Shown in pieces: positions 38,101 through 52,075 of a DNA stretch of 64,000 nt. The stretch is from positions 681,569-745,568 of the forward strand of contig VZRN01005377.1 of assembly GCA_013397935.1 (NCBI GenBank), given 5' to 3'. Source of the stretch: Dasyornis broadbenti (lineage: Eukaryota; Chordata; Aves; Passeriformes; Dasyornithidae). Under the pieces are notes generated by a model, which saw nothing but the letters and a program-made list of their open reading frames with translations, did not search any database and was not told the origin of the DNA. The position numbers and the translations under genes were made by a program. Within the stretch, counting starts at the first letter, position 1. Every line of letters starts with the position of its first letter.

Positions 38101-40289
38101 AAAGAAATTCCTGCATATTAACAGAGTAAAAAACTCTTTCATTAATTCTCAGTTAATATCTGTCCTACACACAAAGGTGGAGGGAAGAGTCTTCTGAGTG
38201 ACCAGCTAGGTTCACCAGCCCTTCAGGCACAGTAATAAATTAATGTACAATATTCGGTTGTTTGGGTTTTTTTATAATTTAGACTAGTTTTAAGACTAAT
38301 CTGCAATTATTTGGGGATTTTTCCTTCACTGTAGTTAGTGGAGTGGGAAATTTATGAATAAGAACTCCGAAGTATTGTTTAACACTGAAATCTAATTAGC
38401 TCACTGTGCAACACATACTCACAAGTATGTTTAAATAATGCATCCCACTTCTGTTTGTCTGCTGTGGCTGCTGTCCTGGTATTTTCTGCATCCACTATTC
38501 TTATTCAAGGGAAGATTCATTTAGGGCACCCACATGTTTATATGTATTGAAATTCCACACTTTAATATAAATTAATATCTATTATAATTTTTTTGCCTAT
38601 TAATTGAATCTCCCCCACTGGGATCCCCTTGCTCTATTTTTTTCATAAGCAGATAAATAAAAGAAATATCTTGAGCTACCATGCACCATCTGGATAAATG
38701 TCAACTATATCCCTACCTAGGGGGCTTGGCGTTTATTTCTCAAGAGGGCAGGTGTTAGTTTTGCTTTCCTTGCCTACAGTTTGCACAGCTGAATAATTTA
38801 AAAAAGACTCAGTGCTGAAAGATAAAATGAAGATGGAGTATATTGTTTCTGGCTACAGTCCCCAGTGCTGTAGGTGGCATTTTCTGCTAATACAGCTTGA
38901 AGTAGAATTGCTAGCAAGACCAGAGATTTGAATCATCATAATTAAGGCTGTGTCAAATGGGATTTTTCTTTGAAAAAGAATACATACATAAATAATACTA
39001 AGCGCATGTGCCACCAGTATATATTTAATCTATATATCAGTTACATCCCTAAACGAATGGTCGTTCAGTGAGTTCACTAAAATTCCTGCATCCTAAATAT
39101 CAGACCAAAGCAGCAACAGTAGAGAAATGTTCTGTGAAAAATGTTCTATGTAAATATTTATTGCTTTTGAAAAATACAATATTTTTCCCATAATTAGTAA
39201 GCTGGCAAAAGGTGTGAACCCTCAAATTCTCTTCCATCATTACAATCAGAGTTATGCATAGTAGGGCTGACATTGATGAGATTCCATTAAAATGGATGCA
39301 GTGTAAGCATATAATACAGGGCTTTGTTGAAATTAAAGGCTTTGCAGCATAAATAAGAGAAACAGAAATTTGGTAAGGTCAGAGTAAAGAAAGAATTTGC
39401 CCAGGGCCACACATAATTAAGTGTTAAAGCTCCAAATTGATTCAGGATGCCTGGGCTAGCTAAGTGATATGCTGTCTGCATGTATGACAGTGTAGCGGAA
39501 GGTGAGTCTTTTGAAGAAATGCTATGATTCTGCACCATGTGCTAACCTCTGAATTTCTCTAATAGGATTTTGGTCTCAATTGTGTGTGCAACTCAACTCT
39601 AATTTTTTTCTGTGCAAAATTCAATCTTGGGCAAAATAAGATGCATTTATGCAGCTTCACACTGTTGTTCTTCAGACTGTGTCTTCCTGAAGTGTATGTA
39701 GTGCTTTATTAACAGTGACAGTATTTTGTAATTGAATATTCAGATAAATTCTGCATGAGTTCAAAATGGTTTATCTACGATCAATCTCCAATTGATTTGC
39801 CTCTACAGCCAAAGTATTTGCATATTTCCTCAAACACTGAGATGAGAACACACTGAGTAGCATGGTGAAGCATCCCTGAAGAGCCAATAGTTAGAGAGGG
39901 GTCAAGGTGAGGGTCAATACAATAGCCACTACAGCAGCAGACAAGTCATCAGTTTGAATTTATTCTCATCTGAGGGACAGCCTCATTTGCTCTTGTATAT
40001 TGAGGGAGGAGAGAAAAAGGGATTTTGGAAGGAATAGGTAGAAATTATGAAAATGTCAAGGAAAATAGGCTTACAGAAGAGGGGAAGATGAAGAAATTGG
40101 AACTGTAAGTAAAGTGTGAAAGAAATCCCTCCAAAAGCAATATATTCTTCAGCAATGTCAAGTACAAGCAGCTTAGTTGCTCTACTCTCAGAGCACTTTT
40201 CCTGCTTTCATCTCCAAAAGGCACAGCTCATGCTGTGGTTTGAACAGGCTCGGGAAACTGTCCAAATCACCTCTCCACCTGAAAAAAGA
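35111..40289. other. 5.2 kb of AT-rich DNA, no gene or repeat recognised
   Basis: Open frames reach 100 codons (37789-38091, +) without any domain. No LINE tail, LTR end or satellite was found. It is bracketed by two same-orientation ancient CR1 relics. Conserved non-coding elements could lie here but cannot be told from one sequence. Confidence 0.5.
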
Positions 40290-41265
40290 TCAGCTACTTC
40301 TGCATCTATGTCATTCCTGACAGATATTTGTCTAACCTGTCCTTAATGGTGTCCCCAAATAATGACTGCACATCAGTGTCCTGCCTTAAATCTTAACAAA
40401 ACATTTCCAGTCTCTAACTCAGTGGTTTAAAACCTTTTCATTGCAAAAATGCCTTTAGACATTTCTGGTTGCAGCTGCAGGTTCTGGTCAAATGAAACCA
40501 CACACCATGCATTGCTTTCTTAGTTACTCATCACAAATTATTTTGAGACATCCACATAGCAATTTTTGACATATGTGAAGAATAAACCTGACTAATTTAA
40601 CCTATTTATTCTAAAGTAATATTTTCTAGACCATCCAGCATTTGAATGCTTTTGAATCCTCTGTACTCTTACTTCAAACATTTTACTGGACTGAAGCAAT
40701 ATTCCAGTGGGACAGAGCAGTCCAGTTGAGGCATTGCTTGTCCCAAGGAAAGGAGGACTGTAGCTTTGCACAGCCTTTCAGTCTGAAGTTTACATTATTC
40801 ACTGCAGGATATCTGGGTTTGGGTTTCTTTGACATTCAGGGAAAGGTAGGACATGATGTTGGTGACTTGCACTCAGTTTGTGATCCATAAAACCTACAAA
40901 TATGGATCTGCTACTTAAATAGTTGTACCCCTCTTTTATTTGTGCAGCTGATTATTCCTGCCTAAATGCAGTTCCTTATATCTATCCCCAGTGAATAGCA
41001 TCCTATTTATTTCAGACCATACCTTCAATTTGTCAAGATCACTTTAAATTCCAATCCTGTCTTCCTACATACTCACAGTCCCTTGCAGATTAGTGTCGTT
41101 AGCAAATCTAATAAGCATGCTCTCATTGTTTTCATTTTTGGCAATCCCCTGAGATTACAGCACTGTTACGACCTTGCTAAATTGTAGGGATAAGATACAT
41201 ACTTCTCTGCAACACTTTAAAACAGCAACCATCAATCAAATAGACTTTGAGGATATTTGTTCTCA
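40290..41265 (-). mobile_element. Ancient CR1/L3-like LINE relic, interrupted
   Basis: Two blocks match the old CR1 type on the minus strand. The first, at about 40290-40365, contains GTCATTCCTGACAGATATTT and GTCTAACCTGTCCTTAATGG. The second, about 40590-41265, contains ATATTCCAGTGGGACAG, CAGTCCAGTTGAGGC, GTGCAGCTGATTATTCCTGC, CATCCTATTTATTTCAGACC, CAATTTGTCAAGATCACTTT and ATTAGTGTCGTTAGCAAATC. The part between them (about 40400-40590) is unrelated and starts CAGTGGTTTAAAACCTTTT at 40420, reminiscent of the terminus of a hAT-type DNA transposon. It carries no intact frame. Confidence 0.75.
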
Positions 41266-41730
41266 AAAATTCTGTACAGGTCTCCAGGAAGACAGGGTAT
41301 GTCCACACTGCCTTTGAAGGAAATCTAAAGGCCAATGTCAAAGTGTTTTCTTCAGCTCCATTACTGAGCCTCCCTTACAGCCCCAAACATGTCCAGGCAT
41401 GGGTACTCTGTTCTCATACCAGCGAAAACCCATCAGGAAGGCATGTCCAGGGCTCATCCACTGCTTCCTTTCAGAATACACATCAGCTGCATTTGAAGCC
41501 TTTTGCAAAGACTTGCTCAGCAATGGGGAAGGTGCAACAATCGAGATGTGACAGGGAGATAAGTCTGTAACAGAGTAAAATAATTTGCCCAACACCACTA
41601 AAAGTGTTGCAGTTTTCTGCTGGCTGTAGAAGTGATTGGAGATGACAAATGTGACCCATTCGTGAGTCTCCATTTGCCCCAGTGCTGGGAAAGAACTTGT
41701 CTACCCACCAGGAAAACACAGAGTCTGAAG
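41266..41730. other. Short spacer between ancient and younger CR1
   Basis: About 460 bp with overlapping spurious frames on both strands and no recognisable feature. Confidence 0.5.
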
Positions 41731-42300
41731 TTCAGGGAAGCACTTCTGCGCTGACTCCAGCACTGCTGAGGTTGCACCTTGAATCCTGTGTTTGGTTTTG
41801 GACTCCTCATTACAAGAAAGACATTGAGGTATTGTAACATGTCCAGAGAAGGGCAACAGAGCTGGTCAAAGGCCTACAGAGTGTTTCTTATGGGGAGACG
41901 CTGAGGGAGGTGGGGCTGTTTAGGCTGGAGAAAAGGAGGCAGGTCAGGGGATACCTTTTTGTTCTTTACAACTACCTGAAAAGAGGCTGTAGATAGATGG
42001 GGTTCTATTCTTTTCTCCCAAATAACAAACAATAAGATGAGAGGAAATGGGTGAAGTTGTGCCGAGGAGAGCTAGATTATAAATTAGGAGAAATTCCTCC
42101 ACAAAAAATGTTGTCAAGCATGGGAACAAGCTGCCTAGGGAAGTGGTTGAGTCACCATATCTGGAGTATTTTAAAAGATGTGCAGTCTTTGCACAGACTT
42201 GGGGAAATATGGTCTAGAGGTTGGCTTGACAGTGCTGGGTTAGTGGTTGGACTTGATTATCTTACAAGTCTTTTCCAACCTAAATGATTCTATGACTAAG
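41731..42300 (+). mobile_element. CR1 LINE 3' portion
   Basis: It begins in the ORF2 C-terminal region (CACTGCTGAGGTTGCACCTT, AAGAAAGACATTGAGGTATT, CAGAGAAGGGCAACAGAGCT) and runs through GGGGCTGTTTAGGCTGGAGA into the 3' untranslated region. It ends with TTTTCCAACCTAAATGATTC and one tail octamer at about 42297. Length about 570 bp, 5'-truncated, with internal stops. Divergence seems moderate. Confidence 0.94.
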
Positions 42301-43984
42301 ATTTAATCTGACTCTGATTCCATCAGCAAGCTATGGATATGGTCTGCCACCAGCACTGACAGAAAACAATGACTGAAACAAGCCTTGCCAGTGGTGCCTT
42401 CTCCACTTCTCATAAGAGCAATGGAGAATCAGGGAGTTTCAACAGAGTAATGTCTTAAGATTGCCTCTGCACAGAAATGTCGGCTTTTTAGGTAGCTAAA
42501 GGCTGGTTAACATAAGTGTTCAGTGCTACAAGCAGTCTAGGTTTTGTTAAATACTGGACCCTCTACTTGTGGACACGAAAATGCTTCAGTTTTCCAAAAA
42601 TCAAATCCCCAGTAAATTTTCTTCAGCTGCCACAATTCCTAAATTTAGATATATGCAATCTCAGATTAATTTAATTCATTGAAAGATGTCTACTGTGTTT
42701 AGGCTTTCGCATCTTTAATTTCTGTTCATTTGACGCAAAGGAACACACAAGTTTACTTACATATAGTAAAATTAAAGCTGTTCCCAACACCTCCAGTTAC
42801 TTCAGTTTAACAAAAGGTCTGTGCAAAAGGAAAACAATGGATGAGAATCAGCCCAGTAAAAACTAAAGAAGTCTTTATTTGTGAGATTTCTGTAGCCCTC
42901 AATACCACAATGGGAGCCATGCAAATGCCAAAATATACTGGTAACACTTACAACAAAAAAGACTTCACAGAACAAATGAATGGTGTACTAAGTTTCTCAT
43001 CACATTCAAATAAACATCTTTGAACAACATCTGCTATAAGCTAAATGTGCTGCAAATAAACTTGCTCTAAATTGCTGAAGATAAGCTAATTAGACATTTA
43101 GTTGTCCATCCCCTGCTTTGTTTTCCAGTTAATCAACTAAGCAACGTCAAGGGTCAGAATAACTCCCTCATACACACACTAAGGGGAGGAACAGGCAGCT
43201 CTTGTTAGGCTCCTGATATAGGAAATTAGAAGACTTTTTGATAGAATGAGCTGGATTTCCTTTGCTGGAAATACAAGGAAGTCATATTAGCATTAATAGA
43301 TCTGCTCATGGAAAGACCCATCATAATTAGTGATCATCATTTATCATCACCACAATTTCACCAAGAGATTCTAATCACTTCTTCCCTCAATTACTCACAG
43401 AAAAACAGATGTATGTTAAAGTGTTGAATGCAGGAGATCACTTTATGCCTAGTAGAAGATATAGAATGCCTGTGGCATATTTGGACAATTAATTTCACTT
43501 TTCCTTATAATTAAAATAAGAATAAAATTGTGCCCATTTTGCTTTTTAAACACAGATGTGTGTAAAGCATCATTTTTGAATTGAAAAGCTACTCAAGGGT
43601 GCAGAAACTATGGTGGAAAATAGCTTATATATTCCCTTTATTTGTCTTTTCCTTCCCTTCACCCACATCTCCCAAATTCCGAAATCTTTTCTGACAGTGT
43701 TTATATTTCTCATCATGTATTTATTATGTGAGATTACCTGCTCTGTCCTTAATCTAGTTCAGCTGTATGCAGCTGGTAAGAGATGTAGAAGAGGTGCAGA
43801 TGAGGGCTACACAGCTCCCAGGTCTGGAACACTTCTGTACCAGAATTATCTGAGGTAAATCAGAGTTGGCACACCAGATGTGACACCAGCTAATGCCATT
43901 TTCTCTTTCTGTTATCTCACTGTCTGAGATCATAACACAAAGATGACATTCCTCATTGCTAAAGAAAGCCAGACTCCCCCAACA

Positions 43985-44030
43985 GCTGGGGTTGAAGGGG
44001 ACCTCTGGGTCATCTTGTCCAAAGTCCTGG
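43985..44030 (-). mobile_element. Possible CR1 3' stub
   Basis: GGGGTTGAAGGGGACCTCTG followed by GGTCATCTTGTCCAAAG matches the minus-strand 3' signature of CR1 but the tail octamers and the remainder are missing. It may be a relic of an old copy or a chance match. Confidence 0.45.
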
Positions 44031-44460
44031 ATTGGATCCCAAAACTTCTTGTTGCTTTATTCCAACAGGGAGAGAGAAAGGAAAAAAAAAAAATTAAAAG
44101 CCTTGTTGGGGTTATATATCTGTTTGTTAAAAATTATTTAAAATTATGAAAGAGGAGATACATTTACTCATCTCTCCTATCTCATGTAATTTTCTTTACT
44201 CTGCATCCCCAGTACACTGCAGACAGCTGTGTGCAAGTCAGCTGGGCAAAGGAAACAGGGTCAGCTCCATAGATTATTCCTATCACCTGTTAAATCCTCA
44301 CTTATCCCTTCAGTCACCGGGACACACAGAATGCAATAAACTGACTAAGAAGGGTGCAAAGTTCATAGATGTATTTATATATGTTTTTATGGCCAATAAG
44401 ACTTCCCCATTAATGAGCAAGTTAACGATTACATTATAAAGTCTGGGGTACCTAACTGCC

Positions 44461-44501
44461 TAGTAGACTAAACAGTCAGTTTAGTAGACTAAACAGTCAG
44501 T
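44461..44501. repeat. 21-bp tandem duplication
   Basis: TAGTAGACTAAACAGTCAGT is present twice in direct succession (44461-44481 and 44482-44501). The copies are identical, suggesting a recent slippage event. Confidence 0.85.
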
Positions 44502-47500
44502 ATTAGTCTCAGTTTGTAATGAGTTTGTAATGTACTAAATGTGTCTATTAAGAAAATCAGTGAGTAAAACCTTTTTTAAATAAAGAGACCAGGGAGTCAG
44601 CAAGCTTTCTTCTCACTCTTCATGTCATATTGCCAGTTTGCAGAAGGCTTAGTTACGTCAGGTACTTTGACCTCCAACTCTTTTAATAAGGATTCTATAC
44701 CAGATGGTTAGATAATATGCTTTACATGCACTGCCTCATGTATTCTTCTCTATTTTAGCAATTTATTATGAGCTTGTGTTTCTTTTATTCCTAGTATTCT
44801 TTTTATGCATATATTGTCTTGGGTTATCAATTTCTGCCATTTATTGCCTGTATTTTCAACAAAATTGTTTCCATCCTTCACAGAAAGATGTACTCAGAGA
44901 TTTTCTGCTACATAGCACAAGCTAGGAAAAGCAAATTGACATACTTTATTTCAAAAGGTAATAAAGAATGACATAATTCAGAGATCATTGCCTGACTGTA
45001 TTCGCATTCTGACGTGCAATTGCTTAAATGTTGTCTGATTAGCAAACAGAAGATTAAATAAGCTTCAAAGTTGAATCTGGATGGAAGTTTGTATGTACGG
45101 TGACACCACCTCGTCTTACTTTATAGAGCCAAATCATGTAAAAATTATTTGGATGCAATAACTTTTAATGCACATGTGTTTGTTCTAAAGAATTCATTAT
45201 TTCCTTTGCACTCAGTTTTAGCAGTGGTCTTGCGTTAGAGCACATAGTCGGTATTTTCATTTAATTTCCTGCAGGCTTTTTCGTTTGGCTCATTTATCTT
45301 TCCTTATCCCTTGAAAATATCTATAGTAATTCAGTTCACTGCAGCTAGACCTTCTGACAGAGCCAGAAATAATCAGTTCCAGGCACTGCTGATTCCAAAC
45401 TCAGCTAACAAGTACCTCGTGATTCTGATCATTTTATGCTTTTTAGGTTAATGGAGAGTTTTGGACAGCGTTTCTTTTCCTTTGTCCTGTCAAGGAGTTC
45501 CTCCAGTCCCTTTCCTTTCCACTGAACCACAGTTTGCACAGTGGTACAAAACCAAATCACACAGATACATAACAAAATAAAATTCTCAGCTGGTTTGTTA
45601 TTCCCAGTCCTAATTAATGTCTCTCAGAATATTTCCTTCCATAGTACAGCAGTGTCACAGAATATTTCAATGTTGAAAATTTGTTATTTAAAACATTTTA
45701 AAATGTAAGACAAACTCGTGTAAATACAATATTAATTCTTCTTAAGCTTAGTTAAACAGGCAAATGGTTCTTAAAAGTTATATTGTATACAGTCAAATTA
45801 GGGTACTTACTGTGATTTGAGAAATTTGGTTTTTCTGCCAAAGGCAGAGTTCATGAAAATTTCCCAGGTGACAGGTGACTACCATTTCTTGATGTAGAGG
45901 GCAACTGCTCTGCTCCTCCTGCCTTGCCTGCGACTTCTGACCAGCCTGTAGCCATTGACTGCCACACTCCACTCATGGGATTCATCTCACTAACTTGCAG
46001 TAATGGTAACTGTCTTCAAGGTGTAGTTCAAAATTAAACTAGCAAAACATAATTTCAAGCATTAAGGGCAAACAAAATGTTTTTTTTTTTTTTCTGGTTT
46101 TGACCATTCAAAATTGGTATGGAATCAATAGTATAGTTTTGTCCTGATAATTACTACCAATTATCAAATGAAGAATGAAATAAAGCCACAAGACCCTTTT
46201 GTATTTGGTCTGATACTTGTGGACATCACTCCCTGCTCTGCATTTCTCCAATATTTCCTCTTTGTTTCAACAAGGATAAATTACTTGTCCTCATCTTCAA
46301 GGACCCTCACAGACAATCACAATCCTGTTTCTTTTCTGTGTTAGGAAACTGACTTCCATCACCAAATGGCGACATTGTCATCCCAGTCTTTAAATGTTTT
46401 ATTCCTTCTCCTTTTATTTCTTTGTACTTGATAAGAATTCACTAGACATACTGTAGGAATACCGAGTCACTGCCATACAGATTTCTTCTTCAAATTTAAC
46501 CCCCTCACCTGGATGTATCCACACAGTTTTGACATGTGTTTATCTGTAGGCTACCTGGGACAGTTCCTGTCTTTTTTTTCTTTGCTTGGGCAATATTGAA
46601 ATGAATAAAGTACAAATCTTTGTAGGGGACCCCATGTACAATTTCTAAAGGCAAAATGAAAGGAAACTATATCTGTATTCCAGCAGCCTGTACTTACTAC
46701 ATGGAATATTTTGAAGTATCAGATACACTGCTTAATAAATCTAGTATGTCTATAAATTTTCTGTGTATTTCTTCAGAATTTTCCCTGATGCATTAGAAAG
46801 AAATGTGCATGGATTGACCACATCTAACTGTTCATGATAACTTTTTTTATTCTTTATTTTTGTCTGTTGGACACTGTAAACAACTTGTGTGATGAAGGTT
46901 AAAATTCTGTAACAAAACAATTTGAAAGGGCTACCTGCTGAACTGTGAGATTGTGCAGCCAGGGAAACAAATTATATTCTAGTCCACATCCTCCTGTAAA
47001 ATAGATGTCATTTAGGAGAAGCCCTTAAAAAGAGATTTCTTAATTGGAAAAACATCCTTTTCAGTCACAAGTGGCTGAGCTGAAGTGTGTCCTCAGAATA
47101 TCAATATGAGCTGAAGCTATTAAAATGTCATGGTTAACCTTTCTAAAAAGCCTAATTTAATTAGAAAATAATAATTAGTGCATTCTTAACAGTAAGAAAT
47201 GCCTGCCTCAAATGAACAACATGTAAACTCTCAATTTCAGTGGGCAACACTCTACTGGAAAAGATTCAGCATATCAACAATGAGATTGAGTTAGAAAATT
47301 CTGTGATTAACTTACCAGTTTTGCTATTGGAAGTAATTGGTGGACCATGCTGGAGGGCAGGCACAATTTACTTCCTGATCACACCTAGTAAAACGGTTTT
47401 GCACATGTCAGCAGCTCTTACGCATAATGTAAAAAAACCAAAAATCATCAGATCAATCAATGTTCCTGCACAGCATAAGTTTCCTTTCTTTTTCTGAAAT

Positions 47501-49262
47501 TATGAGAGCAGAGACCCCATGAACTGAAGGAAAAAGGCAGCATGGCACCCTACAGGGTATTTTTTCATTTAAACCTGCATGAGTTAGAGCCTAACTCTAC
47601 CTAGCATTTTGCAGGTACATTTTCACTCAGATGAAAATAATTACATCTCATGTCAGACACGAAGAGAAACTTCCTTTCAGTGCAGGGGCTGCCAGAATAA
47701 AAGCAGTCCTATTAAATCAAACTGGATTACCAGGGGCAAGTTACGGGCCTGGGATAAATATGATGATGGCATCCTGACATGAGAGATATGTGGATATCAT
47801 CAGATGATGAAACATCTTGGAAAGCTTGTTCAATGGTTTCCACACCCTGAAATATACAAAATAATCCCCCACTGGATGTGGGACTGGAGAATCACTGTTC
47901 AGAAAAAAACAATACAGGAGTCTTTCAGTAGAACACTTAGGACCAATAATTCTAGGAAGGCACTTCTAGTACATTGGAAAACAATTCTACTTCTGTTTAA
48001 GGGCCAGCAGAATCACCAAATTCAGGCCGCATGGGATGGTGCCAGGCTAGAGGAGTTGTTAATTTACTTGAAAAGTGTCCTTTGACCACATTCATGTTAT
48101 TTTAATTGAATTGATGCAAGGATTTTGAGTTCTCCTGACTGGATGTTGCACATCTAACCATGGGGCCCTTTTCAGCAATGACTATTTTGTCTCCCCATAT
48201 TCCCTGACAGAGGACCAAGCCTTTATTGTGTACTTCAAACTCAGTGCTGGTGGGAGAACAAGAAAATAATTTACACTCAACCCTTCTTCCCCACAAACCA
48301 AATTTTCCAGTTCAAATGTTTCATGGAATTTCACCAGGAGGGGAGTTGCTGGAAGAACCAGCAAATTTGCACTGCAGAGATTTGGATCCTGGTCTAAAAC
48401 CCTACAAAATCATCCACACCAGCACTGCTGGGGAGGATGGTGTCACACATTCCATTATAAAACAAGGCAGGAAGGAAGGGCATGGGCTGGGTTGGACTAA
48501 TCTAAGTGTGGCAGAGCTAAGAGTGCCTCTTCATCTGGATGTCACTGACCTCCTTTGATAAAACACAGCTGGTATGGGAATTTCTTCACTGTATTTCTGT
48601 GTACGGTAACATCTCATAGGCATTGCCTGTTGCCTTTTCTTGTCAGCCACCTCCTTCCTGTTGTTTCTCACTTCGGCAGGCTCCAGACAACTACAAAATG
48701 CTGGCAACACATAGGTTAAAAAATAAAATGCTATCAGATCTTTGTAACTCTGCACAGAGACACATACTATGCATTTTGTCTTCAGGTAGAGAGAGACTAA
48801 TAAAAAGGACTAATAGAAAAGATATCCTAACTTACAGCTTTGGGAGTGCACTCAACCTTTCTCAAAGCTGAGATTTCAAGAAATAAATGACTCAAATCAG
48901 ACTGTGGAGACGTCAGGAAATCATAGCTCTTCTAAGGCGTGATTGGATACTCACCTCTGTAACAATTGCTACATATTGTAACTAATTTTGCAGCTATCTT
49001 ATTCTGATTTATAAGCATTATATGAAAGAAATTGGAGTAAAAGCAGCTTTTAATTTGAGCCGGAACTTATACAGTAAAACAGTGTACTCAGGACTGCCTG
49101 CTATTTCCTTCACTTCCTATGCCTTTTGGGAAGACCTTCAACAGCAGTGCTGCCCATTTCCCTGGTTCACACTCTGACTCTTTGAACAGGTCACTTTTGC
49201 AGCTTGGTGGTAATTTACAACCTGCCCAGGTGTACAGGCAGTACCCTCACCTCCTCTGCTCT

Positions 49263-49289
49263 CTGCTGCCCTCCCAGCATGGGCAGCAG
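49263..49289. repeat. 9-bp-arm inverted repeat
   Basis: CTGCTGCCC (49263-49271) and its reverse complement GGGCAGCAG (49281-49289) flank a 9-base loop in a locally GC-rich patch (about 49090-49330). Too short to call an RNA structure. Confidence 0.5.
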
Positions 49290-49489
49290 GGTCAGCAGGG
49301 GCTCCTGCAGCCAGTCAGCCTGTGGGAACAGTGGTTCTTCATCTGATCAAGCTGGGTAGAGTCAAGGGTAGACTAGTGAACCTGACTGGCTTTTGTCCAT
49401 GTTATTGGGAATCTGAAGTAGCCTCCAGCAAGTATAAGCCTCTCTGTGCCGTTAATTTCTCCACTCTCTGTTTCTCTAGATTCTCCATA

Positions 49490-49588
49490 AAATCATGGAA
49501 TGGCTTGGGTGGGAAGGCACAGTAAAGATCATCTAGTTCCGAGGCCTCCACCATGGTCAGGAATGTCAAGAACTAGATCATGTTGCTG
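49490..49588 (-). mobile_element. CR1 LINE 3' tail
   Basis: AAATCATGGAATGGCTTGGG, TAAAGATCATCTAGTTCCG and AACTAGATCATGTTGCT give the minus-strand CR1 3' end, about 100 bp long. It is heavily 5'-truncated. Confidence 0.85.
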
Positions 49589-52070
49589 TGTCCTAAAATG
49601 TATTTTATAATGGCAATTTTTAATATCCTGACTTTTAAAGCAGATTCTGATCACACTGTCATCTTCAGTGTTTCATAATCTTAATTCTGTTGCCTTGACA
49701 GCCATTGCTGTGTCTAACCCTAGTCCAGTCTGTATCTCATCTCCGAGTTGTATGAAATGGTTGTGTAAAACAGAAGCACATTAGACTCCTCCAAAATCAC
49801 CCACCACCCAAAACTGAAAAGAAAATGTGATTTCAAAATGCAGCCTTTGCTAGAGGACACCTGTGTTAGGGATGACTGAAGAGAAGGAGTAACTTTGAAA
49901 CAGAGTAGAGAACAGCACAGTTGAAAGATGGGAAGGGAACATGTGGAGATGCAACACACCTTGCACTGCAGAATAACCCATACAGCTGATCTCTCAGCTA
50001 AACACTGTTGAGGAGCACCTGACTGCTCCAGGGCACTACATGTTCCTAGGGAGTGGCTGCAGCTAGAGAAGTGGAGCTCTCGTTATCAGTGACTATTGCT
50101 GTGGCTCTGTGAAAATTTTTGGAAGAATAACCTCTGTCTTTCTACAGCTGAGCTGCCTTTGCCAGTTATCACACTACTGCAAACACACCCTGTCCTGTTG
50201 GCCCCTGCTGGCTGTGTGCTGGGATATGTGGTCAGACTGTTGAAGAGTCTTTTCAAACAAAGGCAGAGCTAGATGGATGTCAATATTAACCATAAACTGG
50301 CATAGCAGAGTGATATGAAGTACACATCAATTCAAGACAGATGAAGTGTGGTGCTTAGAGCAGATAAACAAATCAATGCCTCCTCAGTCTACAAACATAG
50401 CCTGAGATGAGGAATAATTTCTAAGGTGCATCTGTTTAAAAAGCTTCTCTGAGCAGCAATATTTTGAACAACTCTACAGTAACTACCACTTTGCTAGTAA
50501 CATCTGCAGTTACATCAGTTTTATAGCAGGTCATTCAGTTTCTTACAGCAGAGAGCTCAACAAAGGATATAAAATCTACCTATGAAATCAGAGTACTTGG
50601 ATGATTAGCAATATTGCTAACATTTCCCAAAGTAATTAATTTAAATCTGTTTTGGTTATGTCTGTGCTGTAGTACAGTCACAGAAGCAATGACAGAACTT
50701 TCATCAACCACATGCAATTTTCCTGGTGCTATGTGGATAAGTAGTGGTTAAATCCTACATCTCTGCATTGCTAGATTACAAACACCAGGATTATATTCCC
50801 TTAAACAGCTGTGCAATTTAATTCATGTGCACGCCTCTGCTTAAGACTACAGAATTCTATACAGTATTATTAAGCATCAAGTTTTAACTTATTGGGACAG
50901 AACAGAGCTTCCAGAATTCATCAGCTGGTTCTGCACTGCTCAACCCTTGACAACAGGGCACCAATTTAATATTTTCCCCATTGTCCTAGCACTTGACAAT
51001 ATCAGCCTTCAAATGGTTTCTAGTTCTGTGAGAAATACAGTCCCAAAGACTTTCCATAATTTTCAAAGCTAAACCAGGGATGTAGAAATTTGCTCCTCTG
51101 TCCATGACCCTCTGCCTTAGGAATATGGAGGTCTTTTACCAAATGTGAAATGTCTTTTACCAAACTATGAAAACTTACTCTTCTTCCTTTGCTTTCTGAA
51201 ATTCACCTTCTTCTCCCTATATGCCTCTTTGGGCTGAGTTGCAAAATGCAGCTGTGGAAAATAGAGTCCTTAGTTATTCCAAACAGTTTTTCTAAGGTTG
51301 TGGTACCTACCACATTCTCTATTTCCAGATAACATGGACTCTTTAGGGACTGCAATATTTTCAAGTCTGTCTCAGTATTTTATTCAGTAAATAGGATAAA
51401 AGGTATTCACTATTCACTAGCTTATCAATCTTTCAAACTCTTAGTCACCTCCAGTTCTTGTTGCAGACACTCCATGATATTAATACTAAAGAATACAGAT
51501 TTAGTAGAAAATGTACTAAATCCTCCCCACACAACTTGTTTCAGCATTAGTAGTTCTTGCTGTCCCAGTTATGCATGTGCTTGAACTCCTTTGTTCACCT
51601 CATTCCTCTGTGCAGCAGTTTCCTCTCCATCTGATGGTCTTTCCCTAATGCTCCCAAGACTCTACTTTCATTTTTCTTTAATGCAAAATGCAAGGCTTTA
51701 AAAGCCTTGTAGGTCACTTGAATACCTCTTGTAGCTGACAGCATATGAGTAAAGGATTCTGGCAACTCACCGGGGTTAAAAATGTAGTTGTGAGTCTATG
51801 ATACACAACCTAAGGCAAGATGCAACAGGGCACTGTTCACAAAGGAAAGATCTATTTTACTTGGAGATAATGTCTCTTGTGTTTCCACCCTGGAGATAGT
51901 TCACATTACTAAGCCAACATTTGCTTTGTTTAGGGGAGTTTATATTCCATACTCTCATGATTATGAAGATTGGACAGTTGAACACTGCTCTGAACAAAGT
52001 ACTATTCACAGAAGTTCTGATGCACAAACACACACTGTTCATGAGCACTTTATGTAGTTACTTACACTGT
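49589..52070. other. Intergenic or intronic DNA, no gene seen
   Basis: AT-rich with short frames only. No repeat, RNA gene or regulatory signal was recognised up to the target duplication of the family B LTR at 52071. Confidence 0.5.
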
Positions 52071-52075
52071 ACAAG

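Larger units (their letters stand above)
42301..49489. other. 7 kb of mostly AT-rich DNA with minor repeats
   Basis: Contents recognised are a 45-bp CR1-like stub at 43985-44030, a tandem duplication at 44461-44501, an 11-bp duplication GTTTGTAATGA near 44514, a T-run near 46080-46093 and a 9-bp-stem inverted repeat at 49263-49289. No coding region is supported. Confidence 0.5.
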
